From positions 1 to 64,000 of the forward strand of contig NZ_VIVQ01000004.1 of assembly GCF_007829035.1 (NCBI RefSeq): 64,000 nucleotides of DNA, given 5' to 3'. Under the pieces are notes generated by a model. That model had not been told where the DNA came from. It ran no database searches and saw only the letters and a program-made list of their open reading frames with translations. The translations under genes and the position numbers were made by a program. Source of the stretch: Rudaeicoccus suwonensis. Its GTDB lineage: Bacteria; Actinomycetota; Actinomycetes; Actinomycetales; Dermatophilaceae. Positions 45,207-54,153 of the stretch are shown in pieces (within the stretch, counting starts at the first letter, position 1; every line of letters starts with the position of its first letter).

Positions 45207-46903
45207 GGCTTTACACCGACGAGCAGGTCACGCAGTTCGAGCGCGACGGCTGGTGGAGCGGCCGCACCTGGGTCGACGAGTTCGACCGACGCGCCCGCGA
45301 CAACCCGGACCGGATCTCACTCGTCGATCCGGTCAACCGCGAGAGCATCACCGACGGTCCGCCCCGCCGACTGACCTGGTCCGAGGTTGCGCAGGAGGTG
45401 CACGATCTGGCCCGCGCCCTGCACCGCTGCGGTGTTCGGCAGGGCGACGTGGTCGGTGTGCAACTGCCCAACTCGGTCGAGTTGGCGATGGCGTACATCG
45501 CGACGGCCACCATCGGGGCGATCGCCTCGCCGTTCCCGATCCAGTACGACGCGCACGAGTTGCGTCAGATGGGTGAGCGCGCTGGCATGACGGCTTTCCT
45601 GACCGTCGGGCGGGCCGGCAAACGACACCCCGCCAGCACGGCAGCCGGCCTCGTCGCTGCGGTGCCCTCACTGCGGTCGGTGCTCGCGTGGGGGAAAGAA
45701 CTGCCGGTTGGGGTGATCGACCTGGGGCCGGCCCTTCGAGACGACCACGACGATGCGGAGTTCGGGCGGCATCTGGCCGGGCTGGTGCGGCATCCCAACG
45801 ACTGCGTGACGCTGTGCTGGACCTCCGGCACCGAGGGAATACCCAAGGGAGTTCCACGCGCACATGGCGACTGGATGACGATCGCCCTCGGCACCATCGA
45901 GACACCCCGACTGACATCACAGGACGTGCTGCTGAACCCGTTCCCGATGGTGAACGCCGGTGGCATGGCCGGGATGTTCCTGCCGTGGCTGATGCTCGGC
46001 GCGCGACTGGTGCAGCACCAGCCCTTCGACATGGAGACCTTCATCGGACAGATCGAGCACGAGCGTGTCACCTACACGTGCGCCCCGCCATCCGTGCTCG
46101 ACGCTCTTGTCGGGACGCAGGAGGCGCTCGCCGGTCGCGACATCTCATCGCTGCGCGCGGTCGGATCCGGCTCGGCGCCCATGGCGGGCTGGATGATCGA
46201 GGCGTGGGAACGCCGGCACGGGGTGGAGGTGCTCAACCTCTTCGGCTCGAACGAAGGCCTGTGCCTGTTCGGCTGCCCGGACACGATTCCCGATCCCGCC
46301 CAGCGCGGCCGACTGTTCCCGCGGCCGGGCGACGACAGTTTCGCCTGGCGCACCCGCATCGGTCGTGAGAGCCGGTCGCGGCTGGTCGATCTGGTCACCG
46401 GCGAGGACATCGACGAACCGGGTCGACCCGGCGAACTTCGGGTGTCCTCCCCTGCGATCATCGCCGGCTACTGGGGCGATGCGCCGTCGCCGTTCGACGA
46501 ACTGGGGTACTACCGCACCGGCGACATCTTCGAGTTCACCGACGACGAGCGCCACCTGCTGGTGTATGTCGATCGTGCCAAGGACCTCATCAGTCGTGGT
46601 GGCTACAAGATCTCGGCGGCCGAGATCGAGTCACTGCTGTCGGCGCATCCCAAGGTCGCCGAGATCGGCGTCGTGGGGATGCCGGACGAACGCCTCGGCG
46701 AAAAGGTGTGCGCCTTCGTCGCGCCGGTGGACCCGCACGACCCACCCACCCTCGACGACCTGTTGGACCTGTTGCGCGAGCAGCAGGTGACGCGCTTCAA
46801 ATGGCCCGAACGGCTGGAGGTCATCGAACAACTACCGCGCAATCCCGTCGGCAAGGTCCTCAAACGCGACCTGCGCGACCAACTGCGAGCACCGTCGTCA
46901 TGA
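45203..46903 (+). CDS. AMP-forming acyl-CoA synthetase, cyclohexanecarboxylate ligase-like
   Basis: From GTG 45203, with GGAGGAG 5 nt upstream, the 566-residue protein has the AMP-binding P-loop WTSGTEGIPKGVP, FGSNEG, YYRTGDIFEF, the hinge region DRAKDLISRGGYKIS and the catalytic Lys in NPVGKVLKRDL. The N-terminal ...FERDGWWSGRTW pattern recalls alicyclic-acid (AliA-type) CoA ligases. A close paralogue is encoded at 54.2-55.9 kb. It activates the pathway's carboxylate in the cytoplasm; the substrate is inferred only. Confidence 0.93.
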   Translation: MRLYTDEQVTQFERDGWWSGRTWVDEFDRRARDNPDRISLVDPVNRESITDGPPRRLTWSEVAQEVHDLARALHRCGVRQGDVVGVQLPNSVELAMAYIATATIGAIASPFPIQYDAHELRQMGERAGMTAFLTVGRAGKRHPASTAAGLVAAVPSLRSVLAWGKELPVGVIDLGPALRDDHDDAEFGRHLAGLVRHPNDCVTLCWTSGTEGIPKGVPRAHGDWMTIALGTIETPRLTSQDVLLNPFPMVNAGGMAGMFLPWLMLGARLVQHQPFDMETFIGQIEHERVTYTCAPPSVLDALVGTQEALAGRDISSLRAVGSGSAPMAGWMIEAWERRHGVEVLNLFGSNEGLCLFGCPDTIPDPAQRGRLFPRPGDDSFAWRTRIGRESRSRLVDLVTGEDIDEPGRPGELRVSSPAIIAGYWGDAPSPFDELGYYRTGDIFEFTDDERHLLVYVDRAKDLISRGGYKISAAEIESLLSAHPKVAEIGVVGMPDERLGEKVCAFVAPVDPHDPPTLDDLLDLLREQQVTRFKWPERLEVIEQLPRNPVGKVLKRDLRDQLRAPSS

Positions 46904-47050
46904 CGGATGTCGCTGTCGGCAGGTGATGACCGGCAGCGCCATACGTCATCCGGATCGGTGCCCGCAGAGCCGGTCACGACGGGAGGCATCGGTAGGGTGA
47001 GCGTCGTTCCAGGCCGAGGTCGGCCGTCCAGATCGTGAGGGGAGGTCACT

Positions 47051-48037
47051 GTGGCCGGGTCGGCACGAGCATCCGAACAGCAGGTCACCCGACTGGAGGC
47101 CGGCGGCCCGAACTCGATCGCCGTCGCCAACGGCATCATCGGCGACGAGTGGACGCTGTGGATCGTGCGGATGGGCCTCAACGGCATCACGCAGTACAAC
47201 GAGTGGCTGAACGCCGGGCCCATCTCCAGTTCGGTGCTCAACTCACGCCTCAACCGGTTGGTCGAGACCGACATCATGCAGCGGGTGGAGTACACCTCCC
47301 GCCCGGTGCGCCACGACTACGTCCTCACCGCACGCGGCCGCTCGATGTGGCCGGTGCTGCTGACCATGTGGGACTGGGAACGTGTGTGGGTACACAGCCC
47401 CGACGCGCACCTTCCGCTGATGCAGCACACGCTGTGCGAGCAGGTCTTCTCACCCGTGCTGCGCTGCGAGGCCTGCGACGAGCAGGTGGCCGCCCGTGAT
47501 CTCACCGCCACAGAGGGACCGAGTGGCGGATGGGACCGCAGCATTCCTGCCGCCGCGACCCGCCGGCGCTCCCACTCCGGGCATCGCCCGGATGCCGTGA
47601 TCGATCAGACGATGGCCATGATCGGAAACCGTTGGTCGGTCGCCCTGCTCGGCTCGGTCTTCCTCGGTGCCACGCGCTTCGGTCAGTTCGAGCAGCAGAT
47701 GGGCGCACCGCCGACGATCGTCGCCGAACGATTGCGCACCTTCTGCGACATCGGCGTGCTCGACAAGACCCCTAGCGCGCAACGGTCCGACTGGACCGAC
47801 TACCGACTGACCGAGAAAGGGCGGGCGTTCTTTCCCGTCGTCGCCTCTGTCCTGGAGTGGGGCCAGCGTTGGTTCCGCGCGCCCGAAGGACCTGCTCTGC
47901 GCATCGTGCACCGGCAGTGCCGCCGCACCTTCCACCCGCGCCTGACCTGCAGCGTCTGCCAGGCCGGACTGCGCGGACACTCGGTGCGCACCATCCCCGA
48001 CCCGGATGACGCCGCGGTACGCGCGACCATCGCGTAA
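47051..48037 (+). CDS. Regulator with two tandem HxlR-type HTH domains
   Basis: The 328-residue product starts at GTG 47051 after GGGGAGGT. Domain 1 (~residues 20-150) has NGIIGDEWTLWIVRMGLNG...ISSSVLNSRLNRLVETDIM; domain 2 (~175-300) has MAMIGNRWSVALLGSVFLGATRFGQF (HxlR signature), then VAERLRTFCDIGVL. Each domain is followed by a zinc-finger-like C..C..C pair (CEACDEQ and CSVCQAGL). Usual HxlR proteins have one domain, about 110 residues. Likely controller of the catabolic cluster. Confidence 0.88.
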   Translation: MAGSARASEQQVTRLEAGGPNSIAVANGIIGDEWTLWIVRMGLNGITQYNEWLNAGPISSSVLNSRLNRLVETDIMQRVEYTSRPVRHDYVLTARGRSMWPVLLTMWDWERVWVHSPDAHLPLMQHTLCEQVFSPVLRCEACDEQVAARDLTATEGPSGGWDRSIPAAATRRRSHSGHRPDAVIDQTMAMIGNRWSVALLGSVFLGATRFGQFEQQMGAPPTIVAERLRTFCDIGVLDKTPSAQRSDWTDYRLTEKGRAFFPVVASVLEWGQRWFRAPEGPALRIVHRQCRRTFHPRLTCSVCQAGLRGHSVRTIPDPDDAAVRATIA

Positions 48038-48084
48038 CCGACTGCGACATACGACTCGGATCGTTTCGGTGCTCCCGGCTGCAC

Positions 48085-48849
48085 TCAGGAACGGCCGGTG
48101 TTCAACGAGGTGGTGGCGTTCATGACCTTCGCCATACCGCGCTCCCACCGCACCGGATCCAGGGCGTACTTGGCACGCGCTTCGATGGCCATGGCGTCGG
48201 TGTCCCGGATTCGCTCGCCACGCTCCATCGCCTGCAGGCCCGTGGCCGCAATGGTCCGCGGATCCTCCTTCGCGCCTTCGACATGATCGGCCATCCGGGT
48301 GTCCACCGATCCGACGATCAGAGCCGTGACGCTGGTGCCGTTCGGTTCGAGTTCGGCGCGGGCGATGATCGACAGGAACAGCGCCGCGGACTTCGCCGGT
48401 GAGTAACCACCCATGAACGCCGTGGGCATCGCGCCGGCCACCGAGAGCACGTTGACGATCGCACCGCCGCCGTTGGCAGCGAGCACCGGAGCGAAGGCCC
48501 GGATCATGTTCAGCGGCCCGAAGTAGTTGACCTCCATCTCGCGACGGGCCATCTGCGGGTCCTGGGCAAGCACCAACCTGTCCCGGCCGTGCAGGCCGGC
48601 GTTGTTGATGACGACGGTGACGTCGCCACACGCCTGCGCCGCGGCCACCACGGATGCGTCATCCGTGACGTCGAGGGGTACGACCACCGCGCCCGCCGCC
48701 CGAAGTTCGTCCGGAACCTCAGCGGGGGTGCGTGCTCCGCAGTAGACCCGCGCCGCACCTCCGGCGAGCAACTCCTCGACGAACGCACGGCCGATTCCGC
48801 GATTGCCACCAGTCACGAAAGCGACCGAACCGGCTACCTGCACCGCCAT
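48085..48849 (-). CDS. Short-chain dehydrogenase/reductase
   Basis: The 254-residue classical SDR has AFVTGGNRGIGRAFVEE, VVINNAGLHGRD, a Ser in VNVLSVAGAMPTAF and the catalytic Tyr/Lys in GGYSPAKSAA (Y..sK shifted as YSPAK). GGAGG precedes ATG 48849. It is divergent from the importer operon over two regulatory elements and converges on the HxlR gene. The substrate may be a hydroxyl or aldehyde of the same pathway. Confidence 0.9.
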   Translation of the reverse strand: MAVQVAGSVAFVTGGNRGIGRAFVEELLAGGAARVYCGARTPAEVPDELRAAGAVVVPLDVTDDASVVAAAQACGDVTVVINNAGLHGRDRLVLAQDPQMARREMEVNYFGPLNMIRAFAPVLAANGGGAIVNVLSVAGAMPTAFMGGYSPAKSAALFLSIIARAELEPNGTSVTALIVGSVDTRMADHVEGAKEDPRTIAATGLQAMERGERIRDTDAMAIEARAKYALDPVRWERGMAKVMNATTSLNTGRS

Positions 48850-49001
48850 TGCGAGGACCTCCGGGAGTAGTAGAACACGGCGCGGAACAGCGCCGGATCA
48901 CGCCCCTGGTCCGGCCGCGGCGCCGATCGTCGTCGGGGCGCATCTCACCCGTGACAGTGGCATTCAAATGCCGCCATCACTGAGGTGGGAACGACTCTCA
49001 C

Positions 49002-49018
49002 ACTACAGCTAGCAGCGT
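49002..49018 (-). promoter_or_regulatory. Cluster regulatory element, copy 3
   Basis: ACTACAGCTAGCAGCGT on the plus strand, ACGCTGCTAGCTGTAGT towards the SDR gene (start 153 bp away). One position (C for A) departs from the consensus. Confidence 0.7.
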
Positions 49019-49064
49019 CACTGGCAAGTGATTCGAGCCGAATTCGTCAATTTTCTGCATTCCG

Positions 49065-49114
49065 TTGACCACGCCTCCTCCGTCGGTGCATGATGCAACT
49101 CTGCTAAATGTAGT
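49065..49114 (+). promoter_or_regulatory. Importer promoter with regulatory element copy 4
   Basis: TTGACC (49065-49070), 18-nt spacer, CATGAT (49089-49094) form a candidate promoter. ACTCTGCTAAATGTAGT (49098-49114) follows and covers the expected start site, the position of a repressor operator. A GTGAC-GCAG-GTCAC dyad overlaps its right end (49113-49126). The importer gene starts at 49176. Confidence 0.72.
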
Positions 49115-49175
49115 GACGCAGGTCACGCTGCTTTTCGAGTCGCGACGGACCATCCCCCAGGCAGGAGAATCGACG

Positions 49176-49934
49176 ATGCTGGAGATCCAAAATCTGGTGC
49201 TGCGGTTCGGTGGCATCACTGCTCTCGAGGGCGTCAGCTTCACCGTCGCCGACGACGAGATCTGCGGGCTGATCGGCCCCAACGGCGCCGGCAAGACGTC
49301 GCTGTTCAACTGTGTGACCCGGGTCTATCTGCCCACCGAAGGCACGATCACGTATGACGGGCAGGACCTCCTGGCCCTGCGGCGTCACCAGGTGGTGCAG
49401 AAGGGCATCGCACGCACCTTCCAGAACCTCGCGTTGTTCCCGTCGCTGACCGTCCTGGAGAACACCATGGTCGGGGCACACTCGCGGTCGACGCCCGGTC
49501 TGCTCGCGTGCGCGCTGAGCTGGCCCACCACGCACCGCGTGCGCCGCGAGCTGGAATCCGAGGCGTGGTACGTCCTGGAGGAACTGGGTCTGGCCGACCT
49601 CGCGCACTCGCCGGCGCACGGTCACCCGTTCGGCACGTTGAAGCGCGTCGAGCTGGCACGAGCGCTGATGAGCCGGCCGTCGCTGATGCTGCTGGACGAA
49701 CCGGCCGGTGGCCTCACCCACGCCGAAGTGCACGAACTCAGCGAGCTCATCCTGCGGATGCGCAGCACGTTCGGCTTCAGCGCCCTGCTGGTCGAGCACC
49801 ACATGGGCATGGTCATGGGCACCTGCGACCACGTCGTGGCCATGGATTTCGGTCGCACGATCGCCGACGGAACACCGCGCGAGGTGCAGCAGTCCCCCGC
49901 GGTCATCGACGCCTACCTGGGGCGGACGGCATGA
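49176..49934 (+). CDS. livG: ABC importer ATP-binding protein, LivG type
   Basis: The start at ATG 49176 has AGGAG 10 nt upstream. The 252-residue ATPase has Walker A GPNGAGKTSLFN, a degenerate signature PFGTLKRVELARALM and Walker B LMLLDEPAGGLTHAE. LivG-type proteins energise HAAT-family importers of branched-chain amino acids and, in actinobacteria, often of carboxylates and amides. Here its neighbours are CoA ligases, so an organic acid is a better guess than Leu/Ile/Val. It overlaps livF by 4 nt. Confidence 0.93.
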   Translation: MLEIQNLVLRFGGITALEGVSFTVADDEICGLIGPNGAGKTSLFNCVTRVYLPTEGTITYDGQDLLALRRHQVVQKGIARTFQNLALFPSLTVLENTMVGAHSRSTPGLLACALSWPTTHRVRRELESEAWYVLEELGLADLAHSPAHGHPFGTLKRVELARALMSRPSLMLLDEPAGGLTHAEVHELSELILRMRSTFGFSALLVEHHMGMVMGTCDHVVAMDFGRTIADGTPREVQQSPAVIDAYLGRTA

Positions 49935-50683
49935 GCACCGCGCCGACGGTCGAGAGCGCACAGACCGGTCTTGCTCCGTTGCTGGAGATCACCGGCCTCA
50001 GCGCCGGGTATGGCGCAGCCAACGTGCTGCACGACATCGACCTGAGCGTGCAGCCCGGTGAGGCGGTCGTGGTGCTCGGCGCAAACGGCGCAGGCAAGAC
50101 GACGCTGCTGCGGGCGATCTCGGGCCTGATCCCGCACAACGGCTCGATCCGGGTGGACGCCACCGACGTCGGTCGCATCCGACCCGACGTCATGCTCCGG
50201 ATGGGTATCGCTCATGTGCCGCAAGGCCGCGGAACGCTCACCGACATGACCATCCAGGACAACCTGAAAGTCGGTGCCGTCAGCCGGAAGGACGCCCGCG
50301 CGGTCGCCCAGGACATCGACCAGTGGTATTCGGTCTTTCCCGCGCTCGGGAAGCGGCGCAGGCAGATAGCGGGGACCCTGTCCGGCGGCGAACAACAGAT
50401 GCTCGCGCTGGCTCGCGCGATGATGGCGCGGCCGCGGCTCCTGCTGTGCGACGAGGTCAGCCTCGGTCTGGCGCCGCTGATCGTGCAGGGCATTTTCGAG
50501 GTGCTCACCGAGGTCAACGCCACGTCGGGAACGGCGCTGCTGCTGGTCGAACAGAACGCCGAGCTCGCCCTTGCCGTCGCCTCCCGTGTCTACCTCCTCG
50601 AAGTCGGATCCGTCGCGGCGCACGGCCCGAGCGCGGAGTTCCGCAACAACGATGCGATCCGACGCGCCTACCTCGGGTACTGA
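49931..50683 (+). CDS. livF: ABC importer ATP-binding protein, LivF type
   Basis: The 250-residue ATPase shows Walker A GANGAGKTTLLRA, the signature LSGGEQQMLALARAM and Walker B LLLCDEVSLGLAP, all as in LivF. About 20 variable residues precede the domain. It is the second ATPase of the same heteromeric importer and ends 12 nt before the permease gene. Confidence 0.93.
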   Translation: MSTAPTVESAQTGLAPLLEITGLSAGYGAANVLHDIDLSVQPGEAVVVLGANGAGKTTLLRAISGLIPHNGSIRVDATDVGRIRPDVMLRMGIAHVPQGRGTLTDMTIQDNLKVGAVSRKDARAVAQDIDQWYSVFPALGKRRRQIAGTLSGGEQQMLALARAMMARPRLLLCDEVSLGLAPLIVQGIFEVLTEVNATSGTALLLVEQNAELALAVASRVYLLEVGSVAAHGPSAEFRNNDAIRRAYLGY

Positions 50684-50695
50684 GGGAGAAAACAC

Positions 50696-51595
50696 ATGAG
50701 CACATTCCTCACCTACCTGATCAGCGGGGTCACCGCCGGGTCGATCTACGCGATGATGGCGCTCGCCTTGGTGGTCGTCTTCCGCAGTTCGAGCACGATC
50801 AACTTCGCCCAGGGCGAGTTCGCGCTGTTCTGCAGCTTCGTCGCCTGGTGGCTCACCACCAAGGGCTGGTCGATGATCGCGGCGGTCTTCGTCGCGATGG
50901 CGGTCGGATTCGTGATGGGTGTCCTCACGGAGCGATTCCTGGTCCGGCCGGTCCGCCGGCGCAACGAGGTGGCCACCCTCATCATCGGCATCGGTCTGTT
51001 CACGGCTCTCAACGGTGCCGACGGCTGGATCTGGGGACCGGCGAACAAGACCTTCCCCGAATTGCTGCCCAGCGGAGCCGGTGACTACTTCTCGGTCGGC
51101 GGCGCACGGTTGCACTACGACTCGATCGGGATCTTCCTGAGCCTGCTGCTCGTGGTCGGCATCCTGATGCTGCTCTTCCAGAGGACACCGCTCGGCCTGC
51201 AGATGCGAGCGGTGGCAACCAATCCGGAATCGGCGGCGCTCAGCGGCGTCAAGGTCGGCCGGGTGCTCAGCGTCAGCTGGGGCATCTCCGCCGCCATCGG
51301 AGCCTTCGCCGGGGTGCTGCTCATCCCGGTGCTGCCGCCGAATCAACTGTCACTGAGCAGCTTTTTCAACATCCTGATCATGGCGTCCGCCGCGGCGCTG
51401 TTCGGCGGACTGGACAGCGTCACCGGAGCAGTCGTCGGCGGGCTCGCGCTCGGCGTCGGTGAGTCGATGCTCAGCGGCTACGTGACCTTCCTCGGCGGAT
51501 CGCTCCAGTTGACCATCGCCCTGCTGATCATCGTGCTGGTCCTGGTCTTCAAACCGACCGGCATCTTCGGCGCACAACGAATCGAGCGGGTATGA
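50696..51595 (+). CDS. livH: ABC importer permease, LivH type
   Basis: The 299-residue permease has eight or so hydrophobic helices and the LivH start GVTAGSIYAMMALALVVVF (residues 11-30) and STINFAQGEFALF. GGGAGAAAA precedes the ATG. It overlaps the next permease by ATGA. Confidence 0.93.
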   Translation: MSTFLTYLISGVTAGSIYAMMALALVVVFRSSSTINFAQGEFALFCSFVAWWLTTKGWSMIAAVFVAMAVGFVMGVLTERFLVRPVRRRNEVATLIIGIGLFTALNGADGWIWGPANKTFPELLPSGAGDYFSVGGARLHYDSIGIFLSLLLVVGILMLLFQRTPLGLQMRAVATNPESAALSGVKVGRVLSVSWGISAAIGAFAGVLLIPVLPPNQLSLSSFFNILIMASAAALFGGLDSVTGAVVGGLALGVGESMLSGYVTFLGGSLQLTIALLIIVLVLVFKPTGIFGAQRIERV

Positions 51596-52758
51596 CTGCC
51601 AGCCCCTCCGTCACTGGTGACCCCGCCGACCAGAGCGCTGTCGCAGTGCCCGAGAACTCACACGACGCCGCCCCGGCGACCACCCGGCGCCACCCCCGCG
51701 TCGTCGAACGTGGCTCTCGTCAGCACCTGTTGATGCTGCTGGCCGGGTGCGTGATCGCCGCTGTCGTGGTGCTCGCCGGTTCCGGCGTGGGCCAGTTCCA
51801 GATGGCGCAGCTGACACAGGTGATGATCTTCGCGATCGCCATCACCGGGCTCAACATCGCCACCGGCTACACCGGCCTGATCTCGGTGGGTCACTCGGCA
51901 TTCTTCGGACTGGGCGCGTACACCACCGGCATACTCATCGTCTCCGCCCACTGGTCACCCGTGGCGACCATCCCGGCTGCATTCGTCGTCTGCTTCGCCG
52001 CCGGCCTGCTCGTCGGCCTGCCGGCACTGCGCATCCGCGGCCTGTATCTCGCGATCGCCACTCTGGCTTTCGGGGTGTCCTTCCCGGAGGTCATCGACCG
52101 GTTCGACGGACTCACCGGTGGCGCCTTCGGACTCACGATCCGGATGAATCAGCTCCGGCCGCCGGCCTGGACGGGGCTGAACATCAACGAGCAGTCGCAG
52201 TGGCTGTACTGGCTGAGCTTCGTGGTGCTCGTCGTCGTGCTGCTGATTTCGAGCAACATCATCCGCAGCCGGTACGGCCTGGCACTCATGGCGACGAGGG
52301 ACAACGAGCTCGCCGCTGCCTCCTCGGGCGTCAACATCGCAGTGGTCAAGACGGTGTCCTTCGGAGTGTCCGGAGCGTTGACCGGCATGGGCGGAAGCCT
52401 TTTCGCGATGTACCTCGGCAGCCTCGTGGCCGACGACTCGTTCACTCTGCTGCTCGCGATCTCGTTGCTGACCGGGCTGGTGATCGGCGGCCAAGGCACC
52501 CGCTTCGGGCCCATCCTCGGCGGGCTCGCCGTCGTCTACATCCCTTACTACACATCGTCATTCGGGCAGGGCGAGGTCTCCGCGGTCATCTTCGGAGTTC
52601 TGCTCATCCTGCTCATCTTCATCGCCCCCGAAGGCATCTCCGGATTCATCTTCCGCGAGACACGTCGGTGGCTGCGGGTCATCCCGCGCAGGCCTGAGCC
52701 GTTCGTCGGTTCCCAACAACCCGCAGATGCACCAACACAGAAAGGCTCCGTGGCATGA
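51592..52758 (+). CDS. livM: ABC importer permease, LivM type
   Basis: The 388-residue permease has an N-terminal ~45-residue soluble extension, then about ten helices with the LivM blocks ALNIATGYTGLISVGH-like (ITGLNIATGYTGLISVGHS, residues ~84-102), GAYTTGIL and GLALMATRDNELAA. It is the partner of LivH. A C-terminal cytoplasmic tail of ~40 residues follows. ATGA overlap with the binding-protein gene. Confidence 0.93.
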   Translation: MTASPSVTGDPADQSAVAVPENSHDAAPATTRRHPRVVERGSRQHLLMLLAGCVIAAVVVLAGSGVGQFQMAQLTQVMIFAIAITGLNIATGYTGLISVGHSAFFGLGAYTTGILIVSAHWSPVATIPAAFVVCFAAGLLVGLPALRIRGLYLAIATLAFGVSFPEVIDRFDGLTGGAFGLTIRMNQLRPPAWTGLNINEQSQWLYWLSFVVLVVVLLISSNIIRSRYGLALMATRDNELAAASSGVNIAVVKTVSFGVSGALTGMGGSLFAMYLGSLVADDSFTLLLAISLLTGLVIGGQGTRFGPILGGLAVVYIPYYTSSFGQGEVSAVIFGVLLILLIFIAPEGISGFIFRETRRWLRVIPRRPEPFVGSQQPADAPTQKGSVA

Positions 52759-54059
52759 CATCGAGAACAACCAGGGCCCGACGGATGGCTGTTGCCGTGG
52801 TCAGCAGCGTGGCCGTCGTCACGATGGCCGCCTGCTCCTCCTCATCGAGTAGCGGGTCGTCGGCAGGCTCCGACAACTCATCGGGTTCCGGATCCGCCTC
52901 AGGATTCAACGTGAACACCGGTGACTGCAACAACCCGAACGTGAACAAGGTCGTCACCGGCTCGTGGACCGTCGGGTACAGCCTGCCGTTGTCGGGACCG
53001 GTCGCCGGAGTCGTGGAATACAGCATGGAAGGCTGGAAAGCCCGCATCAAAGCCTTCAACGACGCCGGCGGAATCGACGGTGTCAAGATCAACGTCAAGT
53101 ACCTCGACGACCAATTCACGCCGAGTATGGCGAAGACCAATGTCACGCAGTTCATCGAAAGTGACCACGTCGACTCGCTCATCACCTTCGGCACCGGCAG
53201 CGTCGGCGCGATGGCGGATCTGCAGAACGCCGACTGCGTGCCGCTGTTGTACCCGAGTTCGTCCGTCGAGCAGTACCGCGACATCTCCAACTACCCGTGG
53301 ACGGTGCAGTTCCTGCCGTCCGGCACGGCGGAGGCGCGGTACGACGTGAAGTACATCCTGTCGCGCTTTCCAAGCGGTGCGACCGTGGGTATCGCCCAGG
53401 ACCAGACGCAGTCCGGACTGGGTGAGTACAAGGCCTTCGTGAACGCGGCCAAGGGCACCAAGCTGGACATCTCGGTCGTCGCCGACGAGACCGACCCGAA
53501 TGCCGCGGCGACCAAGCTCGCCGCCGGCAAGGTGGAGGTCGTCTACAACGCCGGCATCACCAACGAGTGCGGCCCGCTGGTGACCGCACTGCAACGGGTG
53601 GGATTCACCCCCAAGCTGGTACTCAACCCGAGCAACTGCGCCGACAGCACCGGCTATGTGCAGGCCGGCGAGGCGGCCAACGGCAACGTGGTGCCCAGCT
53701 ACCTGAAGAACCCCGCCGACCCGGCACTGGCCAACGACCCCGGGGTGAAGGAGTACCTCTCGCAGGTCACCACCGCGAACAAAGACAACTCGATCGCGGT
53801 CGCCGGGTGGGTGCAGGCGGACCTGCTGATCCACACCCTGCAACTCGCCGCCAAGATGCCCGGCGGTCTCACCCAGGCCAACGCGATCAGGGCCGCCCGC
53901 AACATGACCTACGCCAGCCCGATGCTGCCCAACGGCATCAGCTGGATCAGCAAGCCGAACGAACTCATCGGCATGAGCGGATTCCAGACGCTGGTGTGGA
54001 ACGCCGCGACCAAGACCTTCACGACCCAGGGCGGGATCATCGATCTGAGCGCCAGCTGA
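52755..54059 (+). CDS. Lipoprotein substrate-binding protein of the LivHMGF importer
   Basis: The 434-residue protein has an N-terminal signal with lipobox VTMAAC, a Ser/Gly-rich linker to ~residue 50, and a type I periplasmic-binding fold (GYSLPLSGPVAGVVEYSM, INVKYLDDQFTPSMAKTN). That fold resembles LivK/AmiC-like binding proteins. Lipid anchoring on the outer membrane face is expected. Ligand unknown; the binding site cannot be read from sequence. Confidence 0.92.
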   Translation: MTSRTTRARRMAVAVVSSVAVVTMAACSSSSSSGSSAGSDNSSGSGSASGFNVNTGDCNNPNVNKVVTGSWTVGYSLPLSGPVAGVVEYSMEGWKARIKAFNDAGGIDGVKINVKYLDDQFTPSMAKTNVTQFIESDHVDSLITFGTGSVGAMADLQNADCVPLLYPSSSVEQYRDISNYPWTVQFLPSGTAEARYDVKYILSRFPSGATVGIAQDQTQSGLGEYKAFVNAAKGTKLDISVVADETDPNAAATKLAAGKVEVVYNAGITNECGPLVTALQRVGFTPKLVLNPSNCADSTGYVQAGEAANGNVVPSYLKNPADPALANDPGVKEYLSQVTTANKDNSIAVAGWVQADLLIHTLQLAAKMPGGLTQANAIRAARNMTYASPMLPNGISWISKPNELIGMSGFQTLVWNAATKTFTTQGGIIDLSAS

Positions 54060-54082
54060 CCCGGCAGCAACCCGACAGGTCC

Positions 54083-54114
54083 GGGCGTGAGTCTCACCAA
54101 CGAGGCTCACGCCC
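54083..54114 (+). terminator. Hairpin between binding-protein and ligase genes
   Basis: GGGCGTGAG/CTCACGCCC, a 9-bp stem with a 14-nt loop, lies 24 nt after the binding-protein stop. It lacks a T tract, so it may lower rather than stop expression of the downstream ligases. Confidence 0.55.
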
Positions 54115-54153
54115 GTGACACGCTCACGGCAACAGAAATGAGAGGTCTGCACC

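Noticed and set aside
46904-47050. Further copy of the 17-bp element before the HxlR gene
   Set aside because: I looked for ACTACA...CAGAGT on both strands and found none.
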